The notes beneath the pieces were generated by a model that saw nothing but the letters and a program-made list of their open reading frames with translations, was not told the origin of the DNA and ran no database searches. From positions 1,674,001-1,738,000 of the forward strand of contig OZ037833.1 of the NCBI GenBank assembly GCA_964035575.1: a stretch of 64,000 nucleotides of DNA, given 5' to 3'. Position 1 is the stretch's first letter. Every line of letters begins with the position of its first letter. Of the stretch, positions 8,743 through 20,177 are shown one piece after another. The position numbers and the translations under genes were made by a program. Origin of the DNA: Rhynchopus sp. YZ270_cl-10. Lineage: Eukaryota > Euglenozoa > Diplonemea > Diplonemida > Diplonemidae.

Positions 8743-10886
8743 TCATTCCTGCCAGTAGGGCTTCGATATCTGTTGTTGAATAATTGATAAATGTGTAGAC
8801 ACCTCGCTTCTGGCGTGAGCACGCATTTTTTTTATAAAGAGGAACATACCGTTGACCGCTCTGACGCGGAATACGCTGAGACGGGGGGCTGCGGGAGCCC
8901 TAATGATTCGTTTAGGTTGTGTATTTCGTGGTAGTTGACCATTTCGCTGTCATTGAGGGAGGCTTTGAGGTTGGCCATGCTTGGTGGCTGGGAGACGGTG
9001 CCGCTTTGGGTGTCTGCTGGGATGTCGTGCTCGGCTGCTTCACGCTGTTGACGCTCCGAGGCTGAGACCTTCTCCATGAACTGCTGGTACGAATCGGCCT
9101 TCGTATGGCGTCGCCGTGCGAAGAGGTTCGACGCACGGAACGGACTCTCCGGGATCGCCTCACGCACCGCCACATCCGCCACCTTGCCCCGCCCCCTCAG
9201 CTTGCACCTTGCACTATTCGGTGCAGACGGCGGCCTCGCAACAAACGCCCTCCCAACCCCTTCCGACGCACCACTCGTTGCTGTACTCTGAATCGGCACC
9301 GGAGGCCACTCCCATTTATTGTTGATACACACCAAATGGCACATTGTACGACACCATTCGCTTAGCGCACTCAAAAACCACGAATACGTCAAAACATGGC
9401 TTGGGTACGCATGCTCCTCCAAGGCTGCCATGCAACGGCAGATTCTGACGTATGACAGACTGCTCCTATTGAATTCGTTTAGTGCGTACATAAAGCCGAC
9501 CATGTTTGAGCGCAGGGCGTCTACTAGGGTTCCCCAGAAGTCGGAACGGCCTTCGACAACAACAGGGCTCATGTCAAGGAGAATGCATGTGGCAGAGGCG
9601 ACTCTGTTGTAGATCTGGCGTGCGGCTGGGGGTGCGATGGAGGAGTCCAGGAGGGTGGTGATGTCGTCAAGTGCTACAGAGTCGAAACAGTGGCGAAGGG
9701 AGGACTCAAGGCGAGAGATTTTGAGGACATTAAGTTCTGACAGCGCAGTGTCGCGGAGTGATCCAGAGAAGGAGGATTTGCGCTCGGAAATCTTCTGAAG
9801 GCGTTCGTCCCTTTTGAGAAGACGTTCCGCCTCAGAGCGAAGATGTCTGCATGAGGTGTAGCGGGATTCCTTCGCATCTTCGTCTCCAGTTAGCTGGCGC
9901 TTCAGGGACCGCAGGATCTCATCTGCATCTGCCTCACTGCATCCAGAGAAAATTTTGTTCATGATCCGCTTAAAGTCTGTCAAAGATAGCTCCACTACCG
10001 CCTCAGCGCCCTCTCCATCAGGTAAAACCAGGCCCTCCGACTCAAGGATTTTGTGCACAACATTGGACCCCAAATCTTGCGCGTATTTAACGGTAGACAT
10101 GCGTCTTACAAAATCGGCTGCATCGACAAAACCGTGGTCCTTATTGTCCCACAGCTTGAATGACTCAAAGAGCATTCTGTTGCGTGTGTTGGAGTGTGAA
10201 GCGTCGTAGACGAAGTCAAGTGTTTCCATGATGTGCTTTATGAAGGCTTCGAATTGCTCTGTGGAGAGTGTCTTTGTGACTTCGTGGAGGACGCTGCGTG
10301 CTTCGCGTTGTGTGAGGCCTGATGGGGGTACCTTTGCTTCGGCAACATCGACGTGAAGGATTTTTACTTTGGAGAAGAGTGTGGAGTCGTGCGGTGTGTC
10401 GCAGATGAGTGTATGCAGTGCGGCTTCAGCATTGGCAAGACGGTTGGGGGAGAGGGAGTGCAGCACAACAGAAAGCTTCTTGCGTGCACCGTGTCCCTGT
10501 TCAAGCTGTAGTGACGTATCATTGTCCTGGCAGTTAGGTGGCAGGTCCAGCTCTGTGACCTCAAGGTGGTTGGACCACGCTACCTTAGCACCAAGAGGGC
10601 CAGACAAAGTGGGGTTCTGCGCCAGGTCTTCCTGAAGAAGTGAGATAAATGCCTCTCTCGAAAAGGCCTGCTGCTGTTTGCGTGACAACCGAGGTGCGGC
10701 TGTTACCACGTACCGCCGGGTCAGCATAGAAACCCATTGAATGCAGAGCTCCACTGCGCGGGCCCCTGTGTTGGTCACAAAGATGCGAGAGATTTCGCCA
10801 GCAGAGATATACCCGTTGCGTTTGTCCACATCCCATGCGTATAAACATTTGCTCAACATCCGCAGTCTCAAATGCTGGCCCTCCAT
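8743..10886 (-). CDS. EF-hand-like protein of unknown function
   Basis: Long open frame of about 684 aa starting at ATG 10886 (MEGQHLRLRML). A nearer-upstream in-frame ATG lies in poly-T and is unlikely to be used. Residues about 15-30 contain DVDKRNGYISAGEI, an EF-hand-like loop one residue too long. About 245-260 contain DNKDHGFVDAADF, a degenerate EF-hand loop. The remainder is helical and charged with no family I recognise. The frame stops at 8832, but ACG/GTATGT at 8849 is a typical 5' splice site here. An intron 8849-8770 ending CAACAG joins in phase 0 to a short exon ending at 8743 (ISKPYWQE). A different phase of the same exon reads IEALLAGMKSKGK and stops at 8726; it would need a 7-nt micro-exon. 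The C-terminus is therefore uncertain. Confidence 0.62.
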
Positions 10887-11407
10887 CGGAAAAAAAAAAA
10901 TCAAAAAAAAAAAAAAAAAACTAAAACTAAAACAGTAGCCCTCTCATAGAGAGGGGTGATGGAGGGGCTGTCGTGTGAGGATGAAGGATGAAGGGTGATG
11001 GGGGGATCGGGGAGGGGAGGGGAGGGTAATGCAGGTTGTATACAACAACAAAACAAACCCAGGAGCAGCTGGCAGCGGGCCCGCGACCCCTTTTCATTCT
11101 TATTTTTTTTTGCGTTATTTTTAAAAGGTGGAGCCAACTCGCTCCCATCACATACTGGCCGAGCTTTTGCAGCGTAATATACCGTAATTGTAAAAATATT
11201 GGGACGTAAAAAAGTTGAAACGTAAAAATGTTGGGACAGCTGGGCGAAAAATTCCCGTCCCAACATTTTTACGGCCCGACATATTTACGTTAGGGAATTT
11301 TTACGTAGATTTTGTTAGGGAAGATTTGTCTTAGCTTTTTTTTTTTTTTACGATTACCTAGCGAGTAGGCGGTTGAACGTACTGGCACGTGTCAAAGTTT
11401 TCAACAA

Positions 11408-11442
<35 letters not shown>

Positions 11443-12465
11443 GCTAAGACAAATAGGCTCAAGCCAAAGTAGCCCAAAAAATGTTGGGCCGTAAAAATGT
11501 TGGGACGAGCGAGCCTTTTTTGGGCTGTCCCAACATTTTTACGGCCCAACATTTTTACAATTACGGTAATATCTGCTATAATTACGCAAAATTTTGATTC
11601 ACTCGAGTTTGCTTGATGGGGGGGTATGCACGAGGCCGAGCTGCAGGAGGGCCATGGACGGGGAGACCACGTATGGTCTAACATGTGAATGCTCTTCACC
11701 AAACACTACTGTGCAGATTATCTTTTTATTTATCAACCAGCAGACAACGTTATCGCACAGCATTAAAAGAAAAGGAGGGAGGACTTTTTTTTGGGTACTA
11801 TTTTTCAGCCTTTTTTGGAAGAGCTGGAATTCTACGGGGTGTGTGAAGGGAAAGGAGACAAAGGGGGGGAAGGGTTTCTTTTGACGGAACAGACAAACAG
11901 GAACTTCACCTTGTATGTGAACACCGATCTTAGAAGAAGGACTCTACACACAAAATCAAAAGAAGGGGGAGAAAAAACAAGTGCAAAAAAATGCAAAAAA
12001 AATCTATCTAAAGTTGACTAAACCCCTCAAAAAATGGCATGTTTTTTTGTCTGACTCTCAAAAAATCTAGAGGAAAACCAACAACATTTTTTACCCTCCC
12101 CGAAGGGGAATGTGGTAATAAGAGAAAGACACGAAATAATAAACCACATAACGTTTTAGGAAAACGGGCAAAAAAAGGGAATTTTTTTTTTTTTTGTTTG
12201 GCGCGAAATCTGTGGATAACCTTAGATGCTTCAAAACCCTTACCACATGACGAACCGAATTTCTTCTACCACCAGGATATCTCACTTTTTTTGTTGATAT
12301 TTTTATATGTTCGTTCTTTACTCTCACTATTTTTTGCGCTATTGAGAAACACGCAAAAACCCCCCCTCCCCCTCCCACCCACCCGCCTTTTCAACTTTTC
12401 CATATTTTCGGGAAATCATCCCCCTCCCCCTCCCCACTCCCCATCATTTTTTTCTATTTCTAACA
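10887..12465. other. gene-free spacer with fold-back element and long poly-A
   Basis: No gene supported. It holds poly-A tracts (11409-11441 is 33 A), a 389-bp fold-back element (11180-11568) and pyrimidine-rich DNA leading to the stop of the large gene at 12466. Confidence 0.55.
11180..11568. mobile_element. fold-back element built of CGTAAAAATGTTGGGA units
   Basis: Left end TACCGTAATTGTAAAAAT and its inverse at the right end. Each arm carries several copies of a 16-nt unit CGTAAAAATGTTGGGA in inverted arrangement. The arms flank a poly-A-rich centre. A possible 3-bp ATA target duplication lies at 11177-11179 and 11569-11571. A small related hairpin occurs at 31106. Non-coding. Confidence 0.65.
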
Positions 12466-15400
12466 TCATGGGGGGTGAGGAAGCGGGGGCAGGGGTGATC
12501 TCGATGGAGTGATGTCCACTGAATGCGTCGAGGCTGGTGTGGGCACTGTTGGGAGCGGCTTGTCGAAGGGGAGTGGGGTCACGGGGCCGACGGTTTCGTG
12601 CCCGATGCGGGCAGGGCTTGCAAGCGCGACTGTGGAGCACTCACCATGTGCACCTGAGGACAACACAAGCGGCGGCTCTGCCGATGTGTGCAGCACTGAG
12701 GAGGGACACGATGTGATGCCCCCGAGACCTTCTGCAGTGACGTCGGCGCTCGCATTCGCAATAGACACAATACGCCCTTCGCTGTCCCCGTCAGAGCTGC
12801 CTGAGTCCTCATAGCCACGTGGCGGTGTCGGTACAACCAAATCCGCAATGCAAACCTCGTCCGCAAGTCTGATGTACCGATGCCCTGCCGTCACACCCCC
12901 CGCAAGCACCAGGCCGACCCCCACAGCAATGAGGCACAGAATCGGCCAGAGTGGGTCCACCCCGTCGTCGCTGGTCTCGGGTGGGGTGTACGTCCCGGGT
13001 GCGCCAGTTTCGGTGCCGTTGTACGCAAGAACAGTCCAGTTGTAGAGTGCAAAGAGACTCCCATCCTGCACGCTTTCGTTCAAGGTTGCAAGCTGTTTGT
13101 CCCCATCCGGGCCCTTCATGGTGATGGTGACAGCAACAGACCCGCGTGAGATGGAGACCACATTGACCAGCCAGGGAAGCGCCCGCACCTCTGCAGCCAC
13201 TGCGGCCACGAAGAGGTCTGTATGGAAGTCGTCGTAGTCGAGGTCCAGCAGCAGTGTGCGCGCAGGCGACTCTGTGGTGTAGTCGCGCCCATCCGGGCAG
13301 GGCCCCACCACATCCTGCACACAGCGGTCGTACTGCGCCATGCAGTTCGGTCCGAGGCTGCCTGCACTCAAGCACCCCACCAGCCTGCCCGCCTCATTGA
13401 GACTCCCACTACCGAAGCACGTCATGGACGAAACAATACCCAAAGCGTCAACACCTGCACACTGCCGCGGTGGCAATGTCGGCGGCGGTGCCGGTGGCTG
13501 TGTCTCGGGATACGTGGTCTCAGGTGCAGACGTGTTCGGCGCAACAGTCCGCTCAGGCTCCTTTGAAAGCGGAATCGGTGTCGGGTCCGGTGTGCTCGTG
13601 GGCGGAGGCACCGTCTTCGGTGGGTCCGTTGGCACCACAACACCGTCGGGTGTCTCTGTCGTAGGCGCGGGTGTTTCCGGTGGGATGGTAGGATCGATCG
13701 GCGTCAGCACAATGCCCTCTCCCGACAGACCCGGTACAGAGTAAAACTCGCCAGTGCTCCCTCCAGCAGAAAGCGCCATGCACAACGTGAAGCTCCCCTC
13801 CAACCCAGAAACATCCAAAGGGAAGAACATCGACGTGGCACCCGCACAGTCCGCACCCTCAACAAGCGAGAACACCGCGCTCGTCATGTTGTTCCCCCCG
13901 ATCGCAAAGGGACGTGAGTTTTTGAAGATCTTTTGTGTCCACGGGAGCGGCTCGCCTGCGACCATGAGCACCAGAGGGTAGTTCAGAACCAGCACGGACC
14001 ACTCTGGGATGCGCTCTGCAGGCTTTAAGATCTGCCCGTCGGCAGCTTTGACCATCCAACAGGCGTACACCATGCCCTTTCCGAGGGGCGTGCTGTCGTT
14101 AAGGGCCAACGCTGTTGGGACAACGTTGTCGGTAATAGGTGCGTCGCAAGCATCAGTGTCCATCACAAGGCGTACCACGACACCTTCGTCCCCACCGGAG
14201 AGGGCCATTTCTAGGACAGCACCTCCAATCAAATCCTGCGGCAGCAGCACACCTGTCCATGGTGTGAACACTGGGTCGCCCTGCTTTGATATTGCCAAGG
14301 CGGTGCGCTGTGGGAGACGACCATCCTCAAATGCAGACCAGCATAGGTACGACACTTGGGGAAGTGCTGCGACAACCGACGCAGAGAGGGATGCTGAGAC
14401 AGACGCGCCGGCATGTTGGAACGGTGTTGATGCGAGAGGTGTTGAGCATGTGATGTCACCGCTGAGCACCGCCCACAGCGGGGTTGTGACGCCGTCCACC
14501 GCAAGGGTAAAGGAGTACCCTGCACCTGCGAGCACGGCAACACGGTCGATCATCAGTGCAGAGGAAGCTTCGAAGGTAGGGACAGCTCCGATCTGCACCA
14601 CCACGCCGGTCTCGCCCCCAGCAGCCCAGTCGGCAGAGCCGTCGACGATGGGTGCCCAGCAGATCGGAAAGCTGGTCGCCTCCGAGAGTCCGGTCACAGT
14701 GGGCATGGCGGGGATGCTTGCAGCCGCAGTCGTGTCGGACGTGGAGGTGAATGGGAATACCGCAATGTCTGGCCGTGGTGCAGTGCAGCCCACCCGACCC
14801 ACAATGCCACGTTGGATGAAGCTTCCCGACACAGTGACAGCGCTTCCCAGAAGCAGCTGTGTCAAACTCAGCTGGATCACACTCGCCATAAAAATGGGCA
14901 CCCCCGCACGCCGTACGGAGACCTCGGAAGGAAGCGTCAACCCCGTCATCCCGTTGTACGTGACAACCATCGCAAACTGCTCGCCGCTGGTCAGACCACT
15001 CACGTCTGCGAGGTACTCGCCATCTGATAAATCGTCCCACGTTGTGATAACACTTCCATCGGACGCCACCAAAGCACCCCACAACCCAGGCGCCTTGTCT
15101 ACTGTGATCGAGGCAGGTCCAGGTACTGCTTCGCCATAGGTGAGGTTCGCAGCGACAGGGGACAGCGGAACCATGTTTGGGACGGTGATCTGCACGCCGG
15201 TGGCCTGGAGGGCGTCTCCCACCTGCACCGCCCAGCAGAGGTGGAAGGTGGCGCCGGCAGACTGCGACTTCACCCACGCATGGCTGAGGGATACATTACC
15301 GGAGTCGGCACGCACCTGGAAGGAGCACTCCTGGCACTGCTCGGAGCATGCGCTGTAGAGAAGTGGCTGTGCCAAGGCGGTGCCCGAGAGCGTCACGGCG

Positions 15401-18039
15401 TAGGGCACGGTGTGCCACAGCTCTGCTGCTGCGGGGGTGTGGTGCTGGGTGGCAAAGGTCGGCGCCGCGAGCGACTCGATCGTCACATTGAACGCGACCC
15501 AGGGCGTGACTGGGGACGCAACCCCAGAGGAGACACACAGTTCGTGGACACCCGGGACGAAACGTGGGTCATTCGCTGCGATGTGCACAACACCGTCTCT
15601 GAGGGACACGACCTCCCCAGTGGCAGTGCTGCACGCTACGTCTTCGTCCACCACACGGTAGAACGCGAAGTGCACGTCTGTCGCTAGCAAGGTAACGCTG
15701 GTCCCCACGGTTAGGTCCGACAACGACACAACGTGCTGCTGGACAGGTGCCGAAGGAGTGCTGGTCACTGCAACTGAAAGCCCTGCAGAGTGAGTGACCC
15801 CGCCGACCACTGCACACAGCACGTAGTCCGTCCCGCCTTCGAGGCCGCCGGGCACTGCAACCTGCACGACGGAACACCACGGGTCGCAGGAGAGGTCCTC
15901 TTGGTGCACCACGCTGCCGGTACAGTCGCCCTGTACGAAGAGGGCGGTCAGGTTGCGCAGGTATTCCCCATGCACCTCGACGGTCACACCTGAGTACGCA
16001 CTCTGTGGGAGACGCACCGAGCCACGGTCAGCAGTGTCGACCACAGGCTGCGGGAGGATGTTGTACACCACCTCTGTTGGCTGCCAGAGCGACGGCACAC
16101 CGGTGCTGGCCTGGCCCCAGCACATTGTGTAAGTCAGCATCTCGCTTGCGGGGAGGGCCAGCACAGGGAGCGCACCCTGTGCATGGGCGACGATGTTGGC
16201 GCATAGCACGTCCTCCGCAAGGGCGAAGAAGATGCCCTCAAGGTTGGCGATGTTCTGCCCCTGCGGCAGGGGCATGGGCATGGCGCTCACCCACAGCGTC
16301 TGTTGGGTAAACGACGGCGGCAGGCTGATGTCGAGCACCACACTGGTGGGGTACACCTCAAGCGCAGGAGCGTCGGCACTTACCGCACACACAACACAGA
16401 CGTAGACCTTCCCGCTCACCGGCGCTGTCACCCCGGTGCCGTTCACCGTATCACCAATGAGCTCACTCCCCACAACCGGCGATGTGCACCCCGCGGTGTC
16501 TGAGGTTGCAATGAAGAGCATGGAGGAGGTGCCACGGGTTTTGAAGTTGCGTCCGAAGACCTCTACTGTGACACCTGAGATGCCTTCGGCGTAGCTTTTG
16601 GTGTGCGTGACGATGGGGTTGACGGTGATGTCGGGCTTGGACGTGATTGTCAACGAAATCCCTGAGTCTGTGTACGCTGTGGTGGGGGCAACGGAGTCGA
16701 GGGCGGACACTGCGTAGCAGAGGCGCAGGGAGCGGCCCTGGTCTGCGGTGCTGCTCAGGTTGTACACCATGTCTGCACGCAGCAGCGCTGCGTCGGTAGG
16801 CGCTGTGCACATCTGCTGCGACGACAGTGCCAGCCAGATATGCTTCTGATCCAGCCCCGTCCCCCGCACCACCACACCACGCCCCGCCAACGCCACTGCC
16901 AACGGCAGGTACAACACATCCGAGAAAAAGGTAGGTCTCGTCTGGATCGTCACGTTGCTCTCCGTTGAACGATACGAAGGCGTCAGCGTTGTCACCGCAG
17001 TGCCCCACGCCGCCACACAGACAGACCACACACCCACCGGAAGGCTTTCAGGGAGCAACGCGGTCTTCGACGTCCACGACACCACCGCCTCCCCGGAGCA
17101 CAGCACAGCGGTTGTGAGCGGGTAGAGCGCGAAGACGGCGTCCTTATCGATGTGGCTGCCTTCGAACACTATCGTATGCGGCAGGATGGCTGCGGGGACG
17201 AGGATGCTGCTTGCCAGCACTTCTGGGGCAGGGTTCACCACGACTACAATACCGGTTGTGTGCGTCGCGACCCTCACCACCCCTGGTACTTCCGTATCCG
17301 GTCCGTGCCAGCACAGAGTAAGAGTTCCCGGTGTGAGCGACGGAGCAGACCACACCCCTGCAGAATCAGCCTTGGACATATCACTGAGGTCAGCAAACCC
17401 GCACGCCTCTGAGAGAACAAAGAAGATATCCTGCGGCGCTGCCCCATTTACCCCAACATTAATCGTTAACGACCTGCTTCCCAACAACGGCCCTGCACCC
17501 TCCGCTGCAGTCAGCTCCAAACGCTGTGGTGCGAATGAGATGAGCGGGCGTTCGCAAAGAAACTTCATCGCACGGCTGCATTGGAAGCGGTAGACCGTGT
17601 GGCCGCCTTCGTACAAAAACCCGCAGGAGTGTTCAGCGTCGCCGTGGGGGGAGACCAAGGCGGTGCTGAGGGGGAGCTTTGTGGAGTTCCATAGGAGCGT
17701 GGGGCTGTCGCCTTCTGTGGTCGCACCCACCCAGAGGGAGGAGACGAAGAGGTTGTTTGTCAAAAAGGCTTCGCTCTCCGCAAGCTTCCCGCCGTCCCTC
17801 CTGCACGCCACCCCCGCCTCCTCCCAGCTCATTGCAGTGTCAAATGGACGGAAGCACCGACGCACCCCACTCTCCTCAAAGGTGCTGTACTTCGGGGGAT
17901 ACCGCACATCAGCGCATTCGGCCTGGCAAGGACACTCCCCTACAAGTGCTGTTGCAGCCTCAACCCCCCTCACAAACCCCAAACAACACAAACCCAAGAA
18001 GAAAAAGGATAAGGCATCAAACTGTGAACGTCGCGCCAT
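12466..18039 (-). CDS. large secreted/type I surface protein: C-type-lectin-like head, repeated modules, TM helix
   Basis: Single open frame of 1857 aa with no intron. Signal peptide at about 1-28 (FFFLGLCCLGFVRGVEA). Residues about 33-170 look like a C-type lectin fold: MSWEEAGVACRRDGGKLAE, a LWVGATTEG strand, CGFLYEGG and final FLCERP. About eleven or twelve modules of roughly 90-120 aa follow. Each ends in a strand of the type hLCWA or hVCVA, for example LRLCYAV, YTMCWGQ, YVLCAVV, HELCVSS, FHLCWAV, FPICWAP, SYLCWSA and FTLCMAL. This suggests a string of beta-sandwich domains. A Thr/Pro-rich stalk, a second cysteine-containing region, a helix near 1695-1718 (LIAVGVGLVLAGG) and a cytosolic tail of about 140 residues complete it. 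Adhesion, feeding or cell-surface recognition is inferred from layout only. Confidence 0.87.
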   Translation of the reverse strand: MARRSQFDALSFFFLGLCCLGFVRGVEAATALVGECPCQAECADVRYPPKYSTFEESGVRRCFRPFDTAMSWEEAGVACRRDGGKLAESEAFLTNNLFVSSLWVGATTEGDSPTLLWNSTKLPLSTALVSPHGDAEHSCGFLYEGGHTVYRFQCSRAMKFLCERPLISFAPQRLELTAAEGAGPLLGSRSLTINVGVNGAAPQDIFFVLSEACGFADLSDMSKADSAGVWSAPSLTPGTLTLCWHGPDTEVPGVVRVATHTTGIVVVVNPAPEVLASSILVPAAILPHTIVFEGSHIDKDAVFALYPLTTAVLCSGEAVVSWTSKTALLPESLPVGVWSVCVAAWGTAVTTLTPSYRSTESNVTIQTRPTFFSDVLYLPLAVALAGRGVVVRGTGLDQKHIWLALSSQQMCTAPTDAALLRADMVYNLSSTADQGRSLRLCYAVSALDSVAPTTAYTDSGISLTITSKPDITVNPIVTHTKSYAEGISGVTVEVFGRNFKTRGTSSMLFIATSDTAGCTSPVVGSELIGDTVNGTGVTAPVSGKVYVCVVCAVSADAPALEVYPTSVVLDISLPPSFTQQTLWVSAMPMPLPQGQNIANLEGIFFALAEDVLCANIVAHAQGALPVLALPASEMLTYTMCWGQASTGVPSLWQPTEVVYNILPQPVVDTADRGSVRLPQSAYSGVTVEVHGEYLRNLTALFVQGDCTGSVVHQEDLSCDPWCSVVQVAVPGGLEGGTDYVLCAVVGGVTHSAGLSVAVTSTPSAPVQQHVVSLSDLTVGTSVTLLATDVHFAFYRVVDEDVACSTATGEVVSLRDGVVHIAANDPRFVPGVHELCVSSGVASPVTPWVAFNVTIESLAAPTFATQHHTPAAAELWHTVPYAVTLSGTALAQPLLYSACSEQCQECSFQVRADSGNVSLSHAWVKSQSAGATFHLCWAVQVGDALQATGVQITVPNMVPLSPVAANLTYGEAVPGPASITVDKAPGLWGALVASDGSVITTWDDLSDGEYLADVSGLTSGEQFAMVVTYNGMTGLTLPSEVSVRRAGVPIFMASVIQLSLTQLLLGSAVTVSGSFIQRGIVGRVGCTAPRPDIAVFPFTSTSDTTAAASIPAMPTVTGLSEATSFPICWAPIVDGSADWAAGGETGVVVQIGAVPTFEASSALMIDRVAVLAGAGYSFTLAVDGVTTPLWAVLSGDITCSTPLASTPFQHAGASVSASLSASVVAALPQVSYLCWSAFEDGRLPQRTALAISKQGDPVFTPWTGVLLPQDLIGGAVLEMALSGGDEGVVVRLVMDTDACDAPITDNVVPTALALNDSTPLGKGMVYACWMVKAADGQILKPAERIPEWSVLVLNYPLVLMVAGEPLPWTQKIFKNSRPFAIGGNNMTSAVFSLVEGADCAGATSMFFPLDVSGLEGSFTLCMALSAGGSTGEFYSVPGLSGEGIVLTPIDPTIPPETPAPTTETPDGVVVPTDPPKTVPPPTSTPDPTPIPLSKEPERTVAPNTSAPETTYPETQPPAPPPTLPPRQCAGVDALGIVSSMTCFGSGSLNEAGRLVGCLSAGSLGPNCMAQYDRCVQDVVGPCPDGRDYTTESPARTLLLDLDYDDFHTDLFVAAVAAEVRALPWLVNVVSISRGSVAVTITMKGPDGDKQLATLNESVQDGSLFALYNWTVLAYNGTETGAPGTYTPPETSDDGVDPLWPILCLIAVGVGLVLAGGVTAGHRYIRLADEVCIADLVVPTPPRGYEDSGSSDGDSEGRIVSIANASADVTAEGLGGITSCPSSVLHTSAEPPLVLSSGAHGECSTVALASPARIGHETVGPVTPLPFDKPLPTVPTPASTHSVDITPSRSPLPPLPHPP

Positions 18040-18500
18040 TTTTTAGAAACCCCCTCTCTGAAAGTAGTGGTTGATGAAGGGGGGAGGTAAAGGGAGGAGG
18101 GGGTGTGTGAGGGGGTAAAAAAAAATGCGCTTTTGTTTCGTTTCTCTTTTATAAAAAAAAATTGGTTGTTGTCATGCAATTCCAGGGGGAACTTGCTTGA
18201 CGAGATGTGGTGGGGCACTACATTTTTTTTTTTGAAAACTTTTCTTTTTTACCATCCCTTTTTAGGGGAACGGAGCATGGTACGGTCCTGGAAAGCTCCA
18301 AGAAAATGGAGTCGGCGGGGCTAAAGAGGAAGTTGCCTTCCTAAACACACAAACTGGCAAAAAAAAGGGGGGAGGTGTCGTCACTCACCTATATCATCAT
18401 TGAAATAACATTACCAAATGGTACACTCCGATACTGTTGCCCCCGACTTTCCCCCCCCCCCCCCCCCCCCCTCGAGGGCGTCAAATAAAGAAAAGCTTTT

Positions 18501-18540
18501 TAGATGACCCTAAGCCTCTCTTTCTCTGCTTAATCACCTT
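18501..18540 (+). repeat. hairpin repeat family A, copy 4
   Basis: GATGACC flank, TAAGC/GCTTA stem with an expanded loop CTCTCTTTCTCT, 3' flank ATCACC. Confidence 0.65.
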
Positions 18541-19559
18541 AAATAAATCTCAAATAAATCTCTACACCAATTGAACTAGGTACACGACCCAATACCAATG
18601 GTACAAAGAGATGCTGTGCGTTTCATTTTTTTTTTTTTACAGTTGATTTTTGTGGTTAATTTTGTTGTGTCGATAAAGATAAATCACCTTAGGCACCCCC
18701 AGGTGGGAAAACTAAGGTTGTGGACTCAATGGGGGTTGAAGCTTTTTTTTTGTACAACAGAAGAAAGACGTAGTACGTCCTCTCGCTATTTTTTTTGTCA
18801 TTTTTTTTTTTTGAACAATCTGCTCAGTGTAGCTGCAATACATCAGTAGCCTTCACTGTTGTTGTGGCAACCACCCCCCCTTTACCACCACCCCCCCGAA
18901 CGCCTTTCAGCCTTCAAAGCTGTGTACATTTTACCACCTAATTTTCAACCCTACGTTTGCCGGAGGTTTTAGAGCCAAACACCGTCAAAACACAGAGTAA
19001 AAAAAAAAACAATCAGATGGTGCAGAGTGAACAAAACACCCCTCCATGGCTCCACCGCCTTTTTTTTTTTTTTCAAAATTTTGAAAAATGGTAAGGCTGT
19101 CCATTTACATCAAAAAAAAATATATAGTTGGTAGAGATGAACATGAGATCTTGCGCTCACCTGAGGGAAAAAAAGGGTAGAACAAAAAGGTTGAATATGC
19201 CGTTGCATACACATCCTAGATTCTGTACGAAAAGCAAAAAAAAAATAGTAACTCTGATAGGTAAGTAAAAGGAAAAAAGGTTTTTTTCGTTGATTGCACA
19301 ATTACCCTGTTTGAGGGGGGGTGATTGGCGACCGTATCTGAGGAACTATTTCTCCTTTAAGCTACGCTTGTAGGTATAAAAACAAAAACAAAAACAAAAA
19401 CCACAAATACAAATCTGTAGCGACGCTTCGACAAAAGGGGGAAACTCTCGTCCCTTTTCATTTTGACTGCTTTTATAGGATCCTTCACACTGTAGGAAAC
19501 AAAGGTATTTCATAATTGCAACAGAAGAGCAATAGTGAAAGAAAAAGGGGGAAAATGTA

Positions 19560-19594
19560 AAGATGAACCTAAGCCTCACAGTGCTTTAGCCACC
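19560..19594 (+). repeat. hairpin repeat family A, copy 5
   Basis: AGATGAAC flank, CTAAGC paired with GCTTTAG (one bulge) around CTCACAGT, then CCACC. Confidence 0.7.
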
Positions 19595-19837
19595 TCTTTT
19601 TAAAAGGCCAAGGTAAAATAAAATAATAATAATAAACGAGACCAAAGGGGGGCTGCCACCTAACAAATTCTGATGATCGTCAACAGAACTTTTTCCCAAA
19701 ATTCAAAATTCTGGCGGCGGGGGCGAGAGACGCTAAAAAAAAAAAAGAAGAAAAAAAAAATACTCTCCGAAGCATGTCTTCGAAATCTCCCCCAATCAAA
19801 TGGTGGAAAAAAATGATCCCTCAAGAGAGTGGTGGGT

Positions 19838-19998
19838 ATTGGGGGGGATGTATCTTAATGGTAGTATTGTGATGGGAGCCCATTGGAATACGCAAAATAC
19901 ATCACATTACGTGTATTGTGATGTATTTTGATGTATTTTGCGTGTTCCAATGGGCTCCCATCACAATACTGCCATCATTAATTGGGGGGGATGTATCT
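19838..19998. mobile_element. 125-bp palindromic element flanked by exact 18-bp direct repeats
   Basis: The palindrome is 19856-19980. Its arms of about 55 bp share GTATTGTGATGGGAGCCCAT and an ACGCAAAATACATCA stretch, with few mismatches and a short centre. The 18-bp sequence ATTGGGGGGGATGTATCT abuts both ends exactly (19838-19855 and 19981-19998). It looks like a long target-site duplication. No coding capacity. Confidence 0.75.
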
Positions 19999-20177
19999 CG
20001 TTTAGTAGCTCACTTTCCTCCACCCCCCTGTATGTTGGCTCTGAGAGCGGAGACGTATCCAACTCTGAGTTCTGCGGGAGAGGTGTTATCGCAAATAAGA
20101 AAAAAGATTTTTTTTTGTAGTGCAGGCACTTCAAGAAAAATCCGAACACAAACACGCAAACAAAACACAAAAAAAAT

